Shown here: positions 1 to 5,753 of the stretch, in pieces
Layout: every line of letters starts with the position of its first letter
Numbering within the stretch: the first letter of the stretch is position 1
Assembly: GCA_950063125.1 (NCBI GenBank)
Contig: CATLZI010000091.1
Coordinates: 1 to 7,883 of the forward strand
DNA from: an uncultured Porticoccus sp.
GTDB taxonomy: Bacteria > Pseudomonadota > Gammaproteobacteria > Pseudomonadales > Porticoccaceae
Reading direction: 5' to 3'
DNA length: 7,883 nt
Notes under the pieces: generated by a model
What the model was told of the DNA's origin: nothing
Databases searched by the model: none
The model's input: only the letters and a program-made list of their open reading frames with translations
Translations under genes and position numbers: made by a program

Positions 1-1254
1 CCGGCTGATCAGATGCTCCAGCTCCCGCACATTGCCCGGCCAATCATAATGCAGCAGGGCTTCCCGCGCGCTGCTGTCCAGACGTATGCCCCGCAGTCCC
101 AGACGGCGCCGATTCAGCTCGAGAAAGTGCCCGGCCAATACCAGCACGTCGCGATGACGTTCGCGCAATGCGGGAACCTGGATGGGATACACACCCAAAC
201 GGTGATACAGGTCCGCACGAAAATGGCCGGTTGCCACCTCACGACTCAGATCGCGATTGGTGGCGGCGATAATTCTCACATCCACTTGATGCACGGCATC
301 GCTGCCCGGACGCTGTATTTCACCACTTTGCAGCGCGCGCAAAAGCTTTGGCTGGACAGCCAGTGGTAACTCGCCCACCTCATCGAGAAACAATGTGCCG
401 CCATGGGCCAGCTCAAACTTACCGGCACGGGCCTGCGACGCACCGGAGAAAGCCCCCTGGGTGTGGCCAAACAGCTCACTCTCCACGAGGTTCTCCGGCA
501 GTGCAGCGCAATTCACATACACCAACGGAAAGTCCGCACGTGCCGAACTGAGGTGAAGACGACGGGCCACCAACTCTTTACCCACACCGGTTTCTCCGGT
601 GATCAACACCGCCAGATCAGATCGCGCGACCACATCGATATCCTGGTAAAGCAGTTTCATCGCCTTGCTGTCGCCAATCAGCTGTGACTGCCCCTGATCT
701 GCTACCACAGCCTGCGCCACAAGATGTTCCCGCTCGGCGCGAGCCTGAAGGCCACCTATCAGATTGATAATCCTGATGGTCGCCTCAGTGAGACGAATGA
801 ACGTGCGCAGTGCCAGCGTATCAATATCGTCGAATACACCGGGCTGCAAAGCATCCATGGTCAAAACCCCCCAGGGAATGTCATCGATGTAGAGAGACAT
901 GCCGAGACAGTCATGCACATGCAGGCTGTCACTGGGGCCATCAATAAGCCCGTCATAGGGATCGGATAATTCCGAATCCGCCAGGAACCGCACCGGCTCG
1001 CGACTCAATAAAATTTTTGCCAGCCTGGGCTGTTCATCCACCACGAAGGTACGCCCCAGGGCATCGTCGCTGAGCCCCTTCACTGCCATGGGTTGCAGAC
1101 TGGAGCCCTGCAGCTTTAACAGAGCGGCAGCATCGCAGGGAAAAACCTGTTTTAGTGCTGTCAGCAAGCGGGCATAGCGCTGTTCCGGCGACATTTCACG
1201 GCACAGGTCCGCAAGAATCTCAAGCATGACCTCAGGCACGTTGCTTGCTGTCAT
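1..1254 (-). CDS. norR: NorR/FhpR-type nitric oxide-responsive sigma-54 activator (C-terminus beyond window)
   Basis: This is an NO-sensing bacterial enhancer-binding protein; 418 residues are visible, and the family is about 500 long. An N-terminal GAF domain (about 20-165) keeps the residues implicated in binding the mononuclear iron of E. coli NorR: R77, D98, D101, H114, C116 and D134 match R75, D96, D99, H111, C113 and D131. The central AAA+ domain has Walker A GETGVGKE (220-227), a GAFSGA loop (267-272), Walker B LFLDE (288-292), and the sequence FRADLYHRL followed by WPGNVRELEHLISR at the edge. The Fis-type DNA-binding helix-turn-helix must lie beyond position 1. The GAFTGA threonine that contacts sigma-54 is serine here, a conservative change. 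The ATG at 1254 aligns with the start of E. coli NorR, although no strong Shine-Dalgarno sequence is visible. The divergent neighbour is hmp, as for fhpR/fhp of Pseudomonas and norR/hmp of Vibrio, so hmp is the expected target. The family call is near certain; the symbol could equally be fhpR. Confidence 0.95.
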   Translation of the reverse strand, partial: MTASNVPEVMLEILADLCREMSPEQRYARLLTALKQVFPCDAAALLKLQGSSLQPMAVKGLSDDALGRTFVVDEQPRLAKILLSREPVRFLADSELSDPYDGLIDGPSDSLHVHDCLGMSLYIDDIPWGVLTMDALQPGVFDDIDTLALRTFIRLTEATIRIINLIGGLQARAEREHLVAQAVVADQGQSQLIGDSKAMKLLYQDIDVVARSDLAVLITGETGVGKELVARRLHLSSARADFPLVYVNCAALPENLVESELFGHTQGAFSGASQARAGKFELAHGGTLFLDEVGELPLAVQPKLLRALQSGEIQRPGSDAVHQVDVRIIAATNRDLSREVATGHFRADLYHRLGVYPIQVPALRERHRDVLVLAGHFLELNRRRLGLRGIRLDSSAREALLHYDWPGNVRELEHLISR

Positions 1255-1268
1255 AAATACACCATTAT

Positions 1269-1281
1269 TGTCTTTTTAACA
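1269..1281. promoter_or_regulatory. Putative NorR box 1
   Basis: The sequence TGTCTTTTTAACA has the form TGT-N7-ACA. It therefore contains the GT-N7-AC core reported for NorR operators. It is almost identical to box 2, 26 bp downstream, with 12 of 13 bases the same. Its centre is about 99 bp upstream of the predicted hmp start of transcription, a typical enhancer distance for a sigma-54 promoter. It lies close to the norR start and could also mediate autoregulation. Confidence 0.6.
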
Positions 1282-1297
1282 TCAAAAAAACTGATGT
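1279..1297. repeat. Short dyad ACATCA-N7-TGATGT
   Basis: A perfect 6-bp inverted repeat (1279-1284 and 1292-1297) with an A-rich 7-base spacer links the two NorR boxes: its arms reuse the ACA end of box 1 and the TGT start of box 2. It may simply follow from the paired boxes or may be a further contact site. It does not fit the FNR (TTGAT-N4-ATCAA) or NsrR consensus well. Confidence 0.4.
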
Positions 1298-1307
1298 CAT
1301 TTTAACA
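1295..1307. promoter_or_regulatory. Putative NorR box 2
   Basis: TGTCATTTTAACA again shows TGT-N7-ACA and differs from box 1 at one position. Its centre is about 73 bp upstream of the predicted hmp start of transcription. The right half overlaps the left arm of the 13-bp inverted repeat at 1301-1344. E. coli norVW has three NorR sites. The only third candidate I see here is the degenerate TATTTTCATAACA at 1318-1330, which matches box 2 at 8 of 13 positions. Confidence 0.6.
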
Positions 1308-1344
1308 CCATGAGAATTATTTTCATAACATTCATGGTGTTAAA
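1301..1344. repeat. Perfect 13-bp inverted repeat in the norR-hmp control region
   Basis: The arms TTTAACACCATGA (1301-1313) and TCATGGTGTTAAA (1332-1344) are exact reverse complements separated by 18 bp. The left arm overlaps NorR box 2 and the right arm ends 3 bp before the -24 promoter element. Each arm contains one NorR half-site (TTTAACA or TGTTAAA). The repeat lies upstream of the predicted start of transcription, so it would act as DNA rather than as an RNA hairpin of hmp mRNA. Its function is not known to me. Confidence 0.75.
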
Positions 1345-1346
1345 TG

Positions 1347-1363
1347 TTGGCACAATAAATGCC
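1347..1363 (+). promoter_or_regulatory. Sigma-54 (-24/-12) promoter of hmp
   Basis: TTGGCAC-AATAA-ATGCC matches the RpoN consensus TTGGCACG-N4-TTGCW. The -24 block is perfect, and the invariant GG (1349-1350) and GC (1361-1362) are separated by exactly 10 bases. The -12 block is weaker (ATGC rather than TTGC). Transcription would begin near 1374, giving a leader of about 56 nt before hmp. A sigma-54 promoter fits the divergent sigma-54 activator and the upstream NorR-like boxes. Confidence 0.8.
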
Positions 1364-1373
1364 CTATCTCTTG

Positions 1374-1402
1374 TACCTGAGCAGTTTTCTATACCTGAAC
1401 AG
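1374..1402 (+). repeat. Imperfect direct repeat TACCTGA(G/A)CAG in the hmp leader
   Basis: TACCTGAGCAG (1374-1384) and TACCTGAACAG (1392-1402) differ at one of 11 positions and are 18 bp apart start to start. The first copy begins at the predicted start of transcription. The repeat could be a protein-binding site over the start of transcription, a feature of the leader RNA, or chance. I do not recognise it. Confidence 0.45.
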
Positions 1403-1429
1403 CGCTCATACCAGAGAATGGAGTACGTT

Positions 1430-2602
1430 ATGCTTTCGCAACAGTCCAGAGACATTATTGATGCCACCCTGCCCACCGTGGGCGCGCACGTGAATCAAAT
1501 TACCGAGGTCTTTTACCCGTTGATGTTCGAACGTTACCCGGCGGTCAAGGACTATTTCAATCAGGCCCACCAGGCAACCGGAACGCAGCCACGGGCACTG
1601 GCCAACGCCGTGGTCGCCTATGCCAGCAACCTGGATCGCCTGAAAGTTCTCGGCGATGCCGTCGGACTTATTGTGCAAAAACACGTCTCGCTGAACATCC
1701 TGCCAGAGCACTACCCCATCGTCGGCGAATGTCTGCTGGCAGCCATCAAGGAGACACTGGGCGATGCGGCCACAGAAGATGTTCTCTCAGCCTGGGGTGA
1801 AGCCTATGGCCAACTGGCAGAGCTACTGATCAACGCCGAAGAGCAGGTCTATCAGGCCAACCAGGAAAAACCCGGTGGCTGGCGTGGTGAACGCGGATTC
1901 GTGCTGAAGAAGAAGGTTCGTGAAAGCGACGTGATCACATCATTTTACTTTGAGTCGGCCGACGGCAAACCCATTGCCGACTTCAAGCCCGGCCAGTACA
2001 TCACGCTGATACTCGACATTGACGGACAGACTGTCCGTCGCAACTACTCGCTATCGAACAGCCCCGGCAAGCCGTATTACCGGATCAGTGTAAAACGCGA
2101 ACCGGGTGGGCTGGTCTCCAACTACCTGCACGATCAGCTCAGTGTCAATGATCACATCAAACTGACCGCACCCTGTGGCGACTTTGTCCTCAACGACGCC
2201 CAGCGCCCACTGGTATTACTGAGTGGCGGCGTCGGTATCACACCCACCGTCAGCATGCTGCAGCCCGCATTGGACAGTGGCCGCCAGGTGCATTTTCTGC
2301 ATGGCGCACTGAACAGCGAATGCCACGCATTTCGGGATCTGATTGAGGAGATGAGCCACACCTACGAAAATCTGCACAGCTATTACTGTTATAGCGACCC
2401 CCTGCCCCAGGACAAAGATCAGCACAGCGGTTTTTTTGATCGCGCGCGCCTGGCGGAACTGATACCCGCTGATCGTGAAATCGACGTGTACTTCCTCGGA
2501 CCAAAACCGTTTATGCAGGCCTGTTATCGCGCACTCAATGAACTGAAAATTCCTCTCGAGCGGATACGCTATGAGTTTTTTGGGCCACTGGAAGAGCTAT
2601 AG
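1430..2602 (+). CDS. hmp: Flavohaemoprotein, nitric oxide dioxygenase (Hmp/Fhp)
   Basis: This is a cytoplasmic NO dioxygenase that uses O2 and NAD(P)H to turn NO into nitrate. The 390 residues compare with 396 in E. coli Hmp. A globin domain (about 1-140) has distal Y29 and Q53, proximal haem ligand H85 in QKHVS, Y95, and E137 (equivalent to E. coli E135). The FAD-binding ferredoxin-reductase domain has RRNYSLS (203-209). The NAD domain has GGVGITP (266-272) and ends in YEFFGP. The usual CGP motif of the NAD domain reads LGP (356-358). The start at 1430 is preferred because GGAG at 1420-1423 lies 6 nt upstream, the protein then begins exactly like E. coli Hmp, and the in-frame ATG at 1310 lies upstream of the sigma-54 promoter. 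It is divergent from norR and appears to be monocistronic, followed by a hairpin. Confidence 0.97.
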   Translation: MLSQQSRDIIDATLPTVGAHVNQITEVFYPLMFERYPAVKDYFNQAHQATGTQPRALANAVVAYASNLDRLKVLGDAVGLIVQKHVSLNILPEHYPIVGECLLAAIKETLGDAATEDVLSAWGEAYGQLAELLINAEEQVYQANQEKPGGWRGERGFVLKKKVRESDVITSFYFESADGKPIADFKPGQYITLILDIDGQTVRRNYSLSNSPGKPYYRISVKREPGGLVSNYLHDQLSVNDHIKLTAPCGDFVLNDAQRPLVLLSGGVGITPTVSMLQPALDSGRQVHFLHGALNSECHAFRDLIEEMSHTYENLHSYYCYSDPLPQDKDQHSGFFDRARLAELIPADREIDVYFLGPKPFMQACYRALNELKIPLERIRYEFFGPLEEL

Positions 2603-2628
2603 ATAACGCAACTCAGGTGATATCAAGA

Positions 2629-2660
2629 AGCGGTTTCTGCCACGGGTGGCAGAAACCGCT
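2629..2660 (+). terminator. Hairpin terminator after hmp
   Basis: A perfect 14-bp stem (AGCGGTTTCTGCCA paired with TGGCAGAAACCGCT) closes on a 4-base loop, 26 bp after the hmp stop. The tract that follows, CTCTTT, is only moderately U-rich. The hairpin is symmetrical enough to slow transcription from either direction between these convergent genes. Confidence 0.75.
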
Positions 2661-2765
2661 CTCTTTAGCTGACCCTAATAAACTGAATGGAATAAACTGG
2701 GGTTAGACACAAATTGTTTTCAAAGTGCTCTAAGTTGAAGAAACAGAAACTGTTGAAACATTTAA
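2661..2765. other. Gene-free AT-rich gap with a possible mobile-element relic motif
   Basis: I see no coding frame or RNA gene here. AATAAACTG occurs twice (2677-2685 and 2691-2699). The second copy runs into AAACTGGGGTTAGACAC, which resembles the AATTGGGGTCAGA-type motif that, from memory, occurs in bacterial intergenic regions near REP-associated transposases. No transposase or matching partner motif is present, so at most this is a remnant. Confidence 0.3.
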
Positions 2766-2801
2766 GCCTGAAAAGTTGCGCTCGTACTCGCTTTATCAGG
2801 C
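2766..2801. terminator. Imperfect stem-loop between hmp and the deacetylase gene
   Basis: GCCTGA (2766-2771) pairs with TCAGGC (2796-2801), and AAAG/CTTT plus GCG/CGC extend the stem with small bulges. On the plus strand it is followed by ACGGTTTTT, so it could be a backup terminator for hmp. It also lies directly after the stop codon of the minus-strand deacetylase, where it could end that transcript, but the U-tract on that side is poor. Confidence 0.3.
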
Positions 2802-2808
2802 ACGGTTT

Positions 2809-3909
2809 TTAGTCATCGTCGATAAACGCCGTGCGATGGAATTCCGCCGCTTCCATCACTTCTTTCACACCACACTCCAGAATTTCTGGTGCATCACCAC
2901 CCGCCAGCACCTCCAGCACTGCGTGAACGCCGCGAGAGAGCGATGTCAGGTTGTAGCCGCCCTCCAGCACAAACACGAGCCGGCCATCACAGTGCCGGTC
3001 GGCGATATCCTGAACGATGCGCGTGAGGACCTTGAAGCCGTTATAGGTCAGGTTCATGGCCATATCGTTATGGTGCGGATCAAAGCCGGCCGAGACCAGA
3101 ACAAGATCGGGTTTAAACCGCTCGGCGGCAGGAAGCAAGATTTCACGAAACGCTTTCTCGGCAGCGATATCACCGGTGGTTTCTGGAAGCGGCACATTGA
3201 TCGTGTACCCTTCGCCGAGCCCGGCACCCACTTCGTCAAGATGGCCGGAGCCGGGATAAAACGGTGCGGCGCAATGGGTATCGAAAAACAGCACATCGGG
3301 ATCCGCCCAGAATATATCCTGGGTGCCATTGCCGTGGTGTGCATCCCAGTCAATGATCAGAATGCGCTCGCAACCGAGCTTGGCCTGGGCATGGGCCGCC
3401 GCCACCGCAACATTATTCAACAGACAGAAACCCCTGGCTCGTACTGGCTCGGCGTGGTGGCCCGGAGGTCGCACCAGAGCGAAGGCACTTTGTGATTCCT
3501 TGTTGATCACGCTTTCCACTGCGGCTATGGCGTTGCCGGCCGCTGCGGTGGCGGCCTCGATGCTGCCGGGTGAAACAGCGGTGGTATCTCTGTCCAGCCA
3601 GGCGCTTTCACCTGCCAGCGAAAAAATATGGTCCAGGTAGGAAGTCGTATGCACGCGACTTAACTGTTCGTAGGTGGCAGTGGGACCTGACGTGAGGTGG
3701 ATGCCCGGAATTGGGTTTTCATCAAGATATGCCCTGATGGCAGTCAGCCGCCCGGGGTGTTCGGGATAGCTCCACTTGAAATCCAGTCCCCGCAAGATAG
3801 TCCTGACATGTTTCTCTACCCGACTGGGAATAAAGGGCAGATCGACCTGTGGGTCATGACCCAACATTACCTCGTCAAAAAAGACATTTACCTTGCGATC
3901 ACCTATCAC
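2809..3909 (-). CDS. HDAC-superfamily zinc deacetylase (AcuC/HDAH/acetylpolyamine amidohydrolase-like)
   Basis: This is a zinc amidohydrolase of the arginase/deacetylase fold, 366 residues long, expected to be cytoplasmic. The whole active site is visible: the tandem histidines H151 and H152 in RPPGHHA, zinc ligands D189 and H191 in DWDAHHGNGTQ and D277 in SAGFDPHHND, and the transition-state tyrosine Y319 in EGGYN. An N-terminal FFDEVMLGHD block and PEHPGRL (49-55) complete the usual domain. Start is a GTG at 3909, preceded by a strong AGGGGAG; the first internal ATG (3867) would remove conserved N-terminal residues. It is the last gene of a three-gene cluster, 48 nt after the acetyltransferase. 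Bacterial members act on acetylated proteins such as acetyl-CoA synthetase, on acetylpolyamines, or on unknown substrates. The sequence does not tell which, so no symbol is given. Confidence 0.93.
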   Translation of the reverse strand: MIGDRKVNVFFDEVMLGHDPQVDLPFIPSRVEKHVRTILRGLDFKWSYPEHPGRLTAIRAYLDENPIPGIHLTSGPTATYEQLSRVHTTSYLDHIFSLAGESAWLDRDTTAVSPGSIEAATAAAGNAIAAVESVINKESQSAFALVRPPGHHAEPVRARGFCLLNNVAVAAAHAQAKLGCERILIIDWDAHHGNGTQDIFWADPDVLFFDTHCAAPFYPGSGHLDEVGAGLGEGYTINVPLPETTGDIAAEKAFREILLPAAERFKPDLVLVSAGFDPHHNDMAMNLTYNGFKVLTRIVQDIADRHCDGRLVFVLEGGYNLTSLSRGVHAVLEVLAGGDAPEILECGVKEVMEAAEFHRTAFIDDD

Positions 3910-3957
3910 TCAACTCCCCTTTGACTATTCGAAACCGCCTGTTTACCGCTGACGAAT

Positions 3958-4500
3958 TCATCGCCGTTTTGCCAGGGCTTCATGCACATCTGTCGCGAAG
4001 GCTGCAGCACGGATCCCTGTAGGCTTAAACCCGAGCTTCTTCCAGGTGGCTGCCGCCTCTTTGTTTGAGGCGGCGTATTCGAGAATCAGCTCAGTAATGG
4101 CATGACTTTCCGCGAATGCCAGCAACTCTTCCAGTATGGCACTAAAAATACCAAGCTTGCGAAAATCTGGTTCTACCCAAACATCATCAATAATCCCGGA
4201 CTTGAATTCAATGTCTCCAGACTGCTCCCAAATACCCTGATTACGCCACACATATAAATAACCCATCCCCACTAACCTGCCATCGTCCGTTTCTGCCACA
4301 ACGAGACGCTTATTTGGATCTGAGAGGGATGAGCGCAGAGTCACCATAAGTCGACTTCGCTCCGCCTTCTTAAGGGTATGAGGCGGTTCTCCTGCAACAT
4401 GCAGCGCCAGTTTTGCAAGGAAGTCGACAAGCACAGGCACGTCAGCCTGCATCGCCTTGCGGATCGTGAACTTATCGGAATTATTCATGGTTACAACCAT
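3958..4500 (-). CDS. GNAT-family N-acetyltransferase
   Basis: This protein (180 residues) has the GNAT order: FTIRKAMQADVPVLVDFL at the N-terminus, a central strand pair around RLVVAETDDGRLVGMGYLYV (65-84), motif A at 107-123 (DDVWVEPDFRKLGIFSAIL, from 105), and motif B with N146, AAATWKKLGFKP. The acetyl-CoA pyrophosphate loop R-x-x-G-x-G/A reads RKLGIF, so a phenylalanine replaces the second small residue. The start at 4500 is chosen for GGGAGG at 4510-4515, 9 nt upstream. An in-frame GTG at 4551 would add 17 residues and overlap the antiporter stop by 8 nt, and is a possible alternative. ATG 4488 has no ribosome site. The gene lies between a cation antiporter and a deacetylase on the same strand. 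The acyl acceptor cannot be deduced. Codons around 4140-4320 look more AT-rich than in neighbouring genes. Confidence 0.88.
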   Translation of the reverse strand: MVVTMNNSDKFTIRKAMQADVPVLVDFLAKLALHVAGEPPHTLKKAERSRLMVTLRSSLSDPNKRLVVAETDDGRLVGMGYLYVWRNQGIWEQSGDIEFKSGIIDDVWVEPDFRKLGIFSAILEELLAFAESHAITELILEYAASNKEAAATWKKLGFKPTGIRAAAFATDVHEALAKRR

Positions 4501-4543
4501 GCTTTCATGCCTCCCGTAGAAGTATAGAAAAACCCACGTAAGC

Positions 4544-5563
4544 TCAGCCACTCACCAAAACAATGCCAATCGCGACAGCGTAAACAGTCAGAATCAGCGT
4601 ACTTTCAAATCCGATTCGGCCGAAACCGTATGTCTCCCGTCGCACCAGCCCCAATAGCAGGATGGCAGTCATCAGGATACTGACCAAGCCCCACGTCATC
4701 TGAACCGGTGCCATATCGTGGTAAATGGAGCCGTGGGGATAACCCAGGTCGGCTGCGGCAACGACGAGCATGTTAAAACAGTTGGTACCAAAGATATTGC
4801 TTACCGCCAGGGTCAGCGCCCCGTAACGTATCGCCGCGATGGTGGTCACCAACTCCGGAGTGGACGTCGCCAGAGCGGTCAACAGACCACCAACCACCGT
4901 GTCGGACAACCCGGTCTGATCGGAGATGCTCTTGGCCGCTTCCATCAATACCCAGCCAGCGGTGCCCGTCACCACGGCCAGGGCAATAAAGCAAAGCCAC
5001 GCCGCCGCAAGGCGGCCGTTATGTCGCCGTTCAGGCTTATCCGGCACGGTCTGGCGCGTTAGACGTGGAAACCACATGGGTCTTTCCTGCGTCCGGAGAA
5101 CCAGGTGCAGACCGAACAGGTAAGCAACGACGATCACCGGCGTCACCGGGTGCACTCCCCAGTGGACTATCGACGGCGCAGCGATGGCGAGTAGCGGGAG
5201 AGTCAGCAACATAATCAGCAACCCGGCCAGCATCAGGTTAACGGAAGAAGCGGCTGCATGCTCCAGGTTGGCTCTGCGATAGACGATGTCCGCGATACCC
5301 AGAAACGCCAGGTTCACCGCCATGCTACCCATGACGTTGCTCATGGCCAGGTCGGGGCGGGCATCCATCGCGGCGCTTAACGTTGCCGCAAAGTCCGGCA
5401 GCGAAGTCACACCCGCCAACAACAGGACTCCAAACAGTGCCTCGCCCATACCTGTGCGATCAGCCAGCTCATCCGCCAACCTTGCCAGCTGACTGCCCGC
5501 ACTGATGATAGCCAGGGCAGCGACGCCAAAAACAATCAAGCTGGGAATCAAGGATGAAAACAT
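4544..5563 (-). CDS. CaCA-superfamily sodium/calcium exchanger-like membrane antiporter
   Basis: This inner-membrane cation antiporter has 339 residues and about ten hydrophobic segments, arranged as two inverted halves around a charged central loop (about 157-184). Each half has an alpha repeat. Alpha-1 reads GVTSLPDF (51-58) with NVMGSMAVN (76-84). Alpha-2 reads ATSTPELVTT (232-241) with NIFGTNCFN (256-264). The second repeat keeps the ion-binding glutamate (E237). The first has aspartate (D57) where most exchangers have glutamate, and GSM where GSN is usual. Ca2+ or Na+ in exchange for Na+ or H+ is the family role; the true ion pair is unknown. ATG 5563 is preceded by AGGGG at a 6-nt spacing. 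It is the first gene of the minus-strand cluster, divergent from metY. It resembles E. coli YrbG in family only. Confidence 0.9.
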   Translation of the reverse strand: MFSSLIPSLIVFGVAALAIISAGSQLARLADELADRTGMGEALFGVLLLAGVTSLPDFAATLSAAMDARPDLAMSNVMGSMAVNLAFLGIADIVYRRANLEHAAASSVNLMLAGLLIMLLTLPLLAIAAPSIVHWGVHPVTPVIVVAYLFGLHLVLRTQERPMWFPRLTRQTVPDKPERRHNGRLAAAWLCFIALAVVTGTAGWVLMEAAKSISDQTGLSDTVVGGLLTALATSTPELVTTIAAIRYGALTLAVSNIFGTNCFNMLVVAAADLGYPHGSIYHDMAPVQMTWGLVSILMTAILLLGLVRRETYGFGRIGFESTLILTVYAVAIGIVLVSG

Positions 5564-5577
5564 TCACGGCCCCTAAC

Positions 5578-5600
5578 GACTGTGGCTGTCTGACACAGTC
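5578..5600. repeat. Dyad GACTGTG-N9-CACAGTC upstream of the antiporter
   Basis: A perfect 7-bp inverted repeat lies 14 bp before the antiporter start, in the divergent region shared with metY. It could be an operator, or a leader hairpin in the antiporter transcript near its ribosome-binding site. No family-specific consensus is recognised. Confidence 0.4.
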
Positions 5601-5740
5601 TCTATCCGGCAGTACCGAGGAGATTCCAGACTACACCACTCACGGACCCTGGCACTACAATAATGAACGATCCCCTTTATTGCTCCCTGTGTTCGCTTGT
5701 CATCCTGCCTGCCCGAGGTAACATGCATTCATTCGACGAA

Positions 5741-5746
5741 AAAGGA
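5741..5746 (+). promoter_or_regulatory. Ribosome-binding site that sets the metY start
   Basis: AAAGGA lies 7 nt before ATG 5754. It supports that start over the upstream TTG at 5697, which would add 19 unconserved residues. Confidence 0.7.
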
Positions 5747-5753
5747 CTCGCCC

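Larger units (their letters stand above)
5564..5753. other. Divergent control region between the antiporter and metY
   Basis: Besides the dyad at 5578-5600, a TACAAT hexamer at 5656-5661 could be a -10 element for metY (leader about 85-90 nt), but no good -35 is seen at the proper spacing. I found no MetJ-type AGACGTCT repeats, no TGAA-N5-TTCA MetR site and no recognisable SAM riboswitch fold. A short open frame with its own GAGG starts at 5723 and overlaps the metY start. Confidence 0.3.

Noticed and set aside
13..969. Several plus-strand open frames of 67-118 codons
   Set aside because: They are shadows of norR on the minus strand.
1279..1297. FNR or NsrR operator in the norR-hmp gap
   Set aside because: The dyad ACATCA-N7-TGATGT has the wrong spacer and sequence for FNR and lacks the AAGATG-type NsrR half-sites.
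1310..1429. N-terminal 40-residue extension of Hmp starting at ATG 1310, with a hydrophobic segment that could look like a signal peptide
   Set aside because: It lies over the inverted repeat and sigma-54 promoter, upstream of the predicted start of transcription. ATG 1430 has its own GGAG and gives the normal Hmp N-terminus.
2776..3495. 239-codon plus-strand open frame
   Set aside because: It is antisense to the deacetylase gene, whose full active-site motifs are clear. Its own translation shows no recognisable domain.
5697..5753. TTG start for metY at 5697
   Set aside because: The added 19 residues do not resemble MetY, and ATG 5754 has a well-placed AAAGGA.
5600..5753. Methionine-related riboswitch or MetJ/MetR site ahead of metY
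   Set aside because: No matching consensus repeats or conserved aptamer pattern could be seen by eye.
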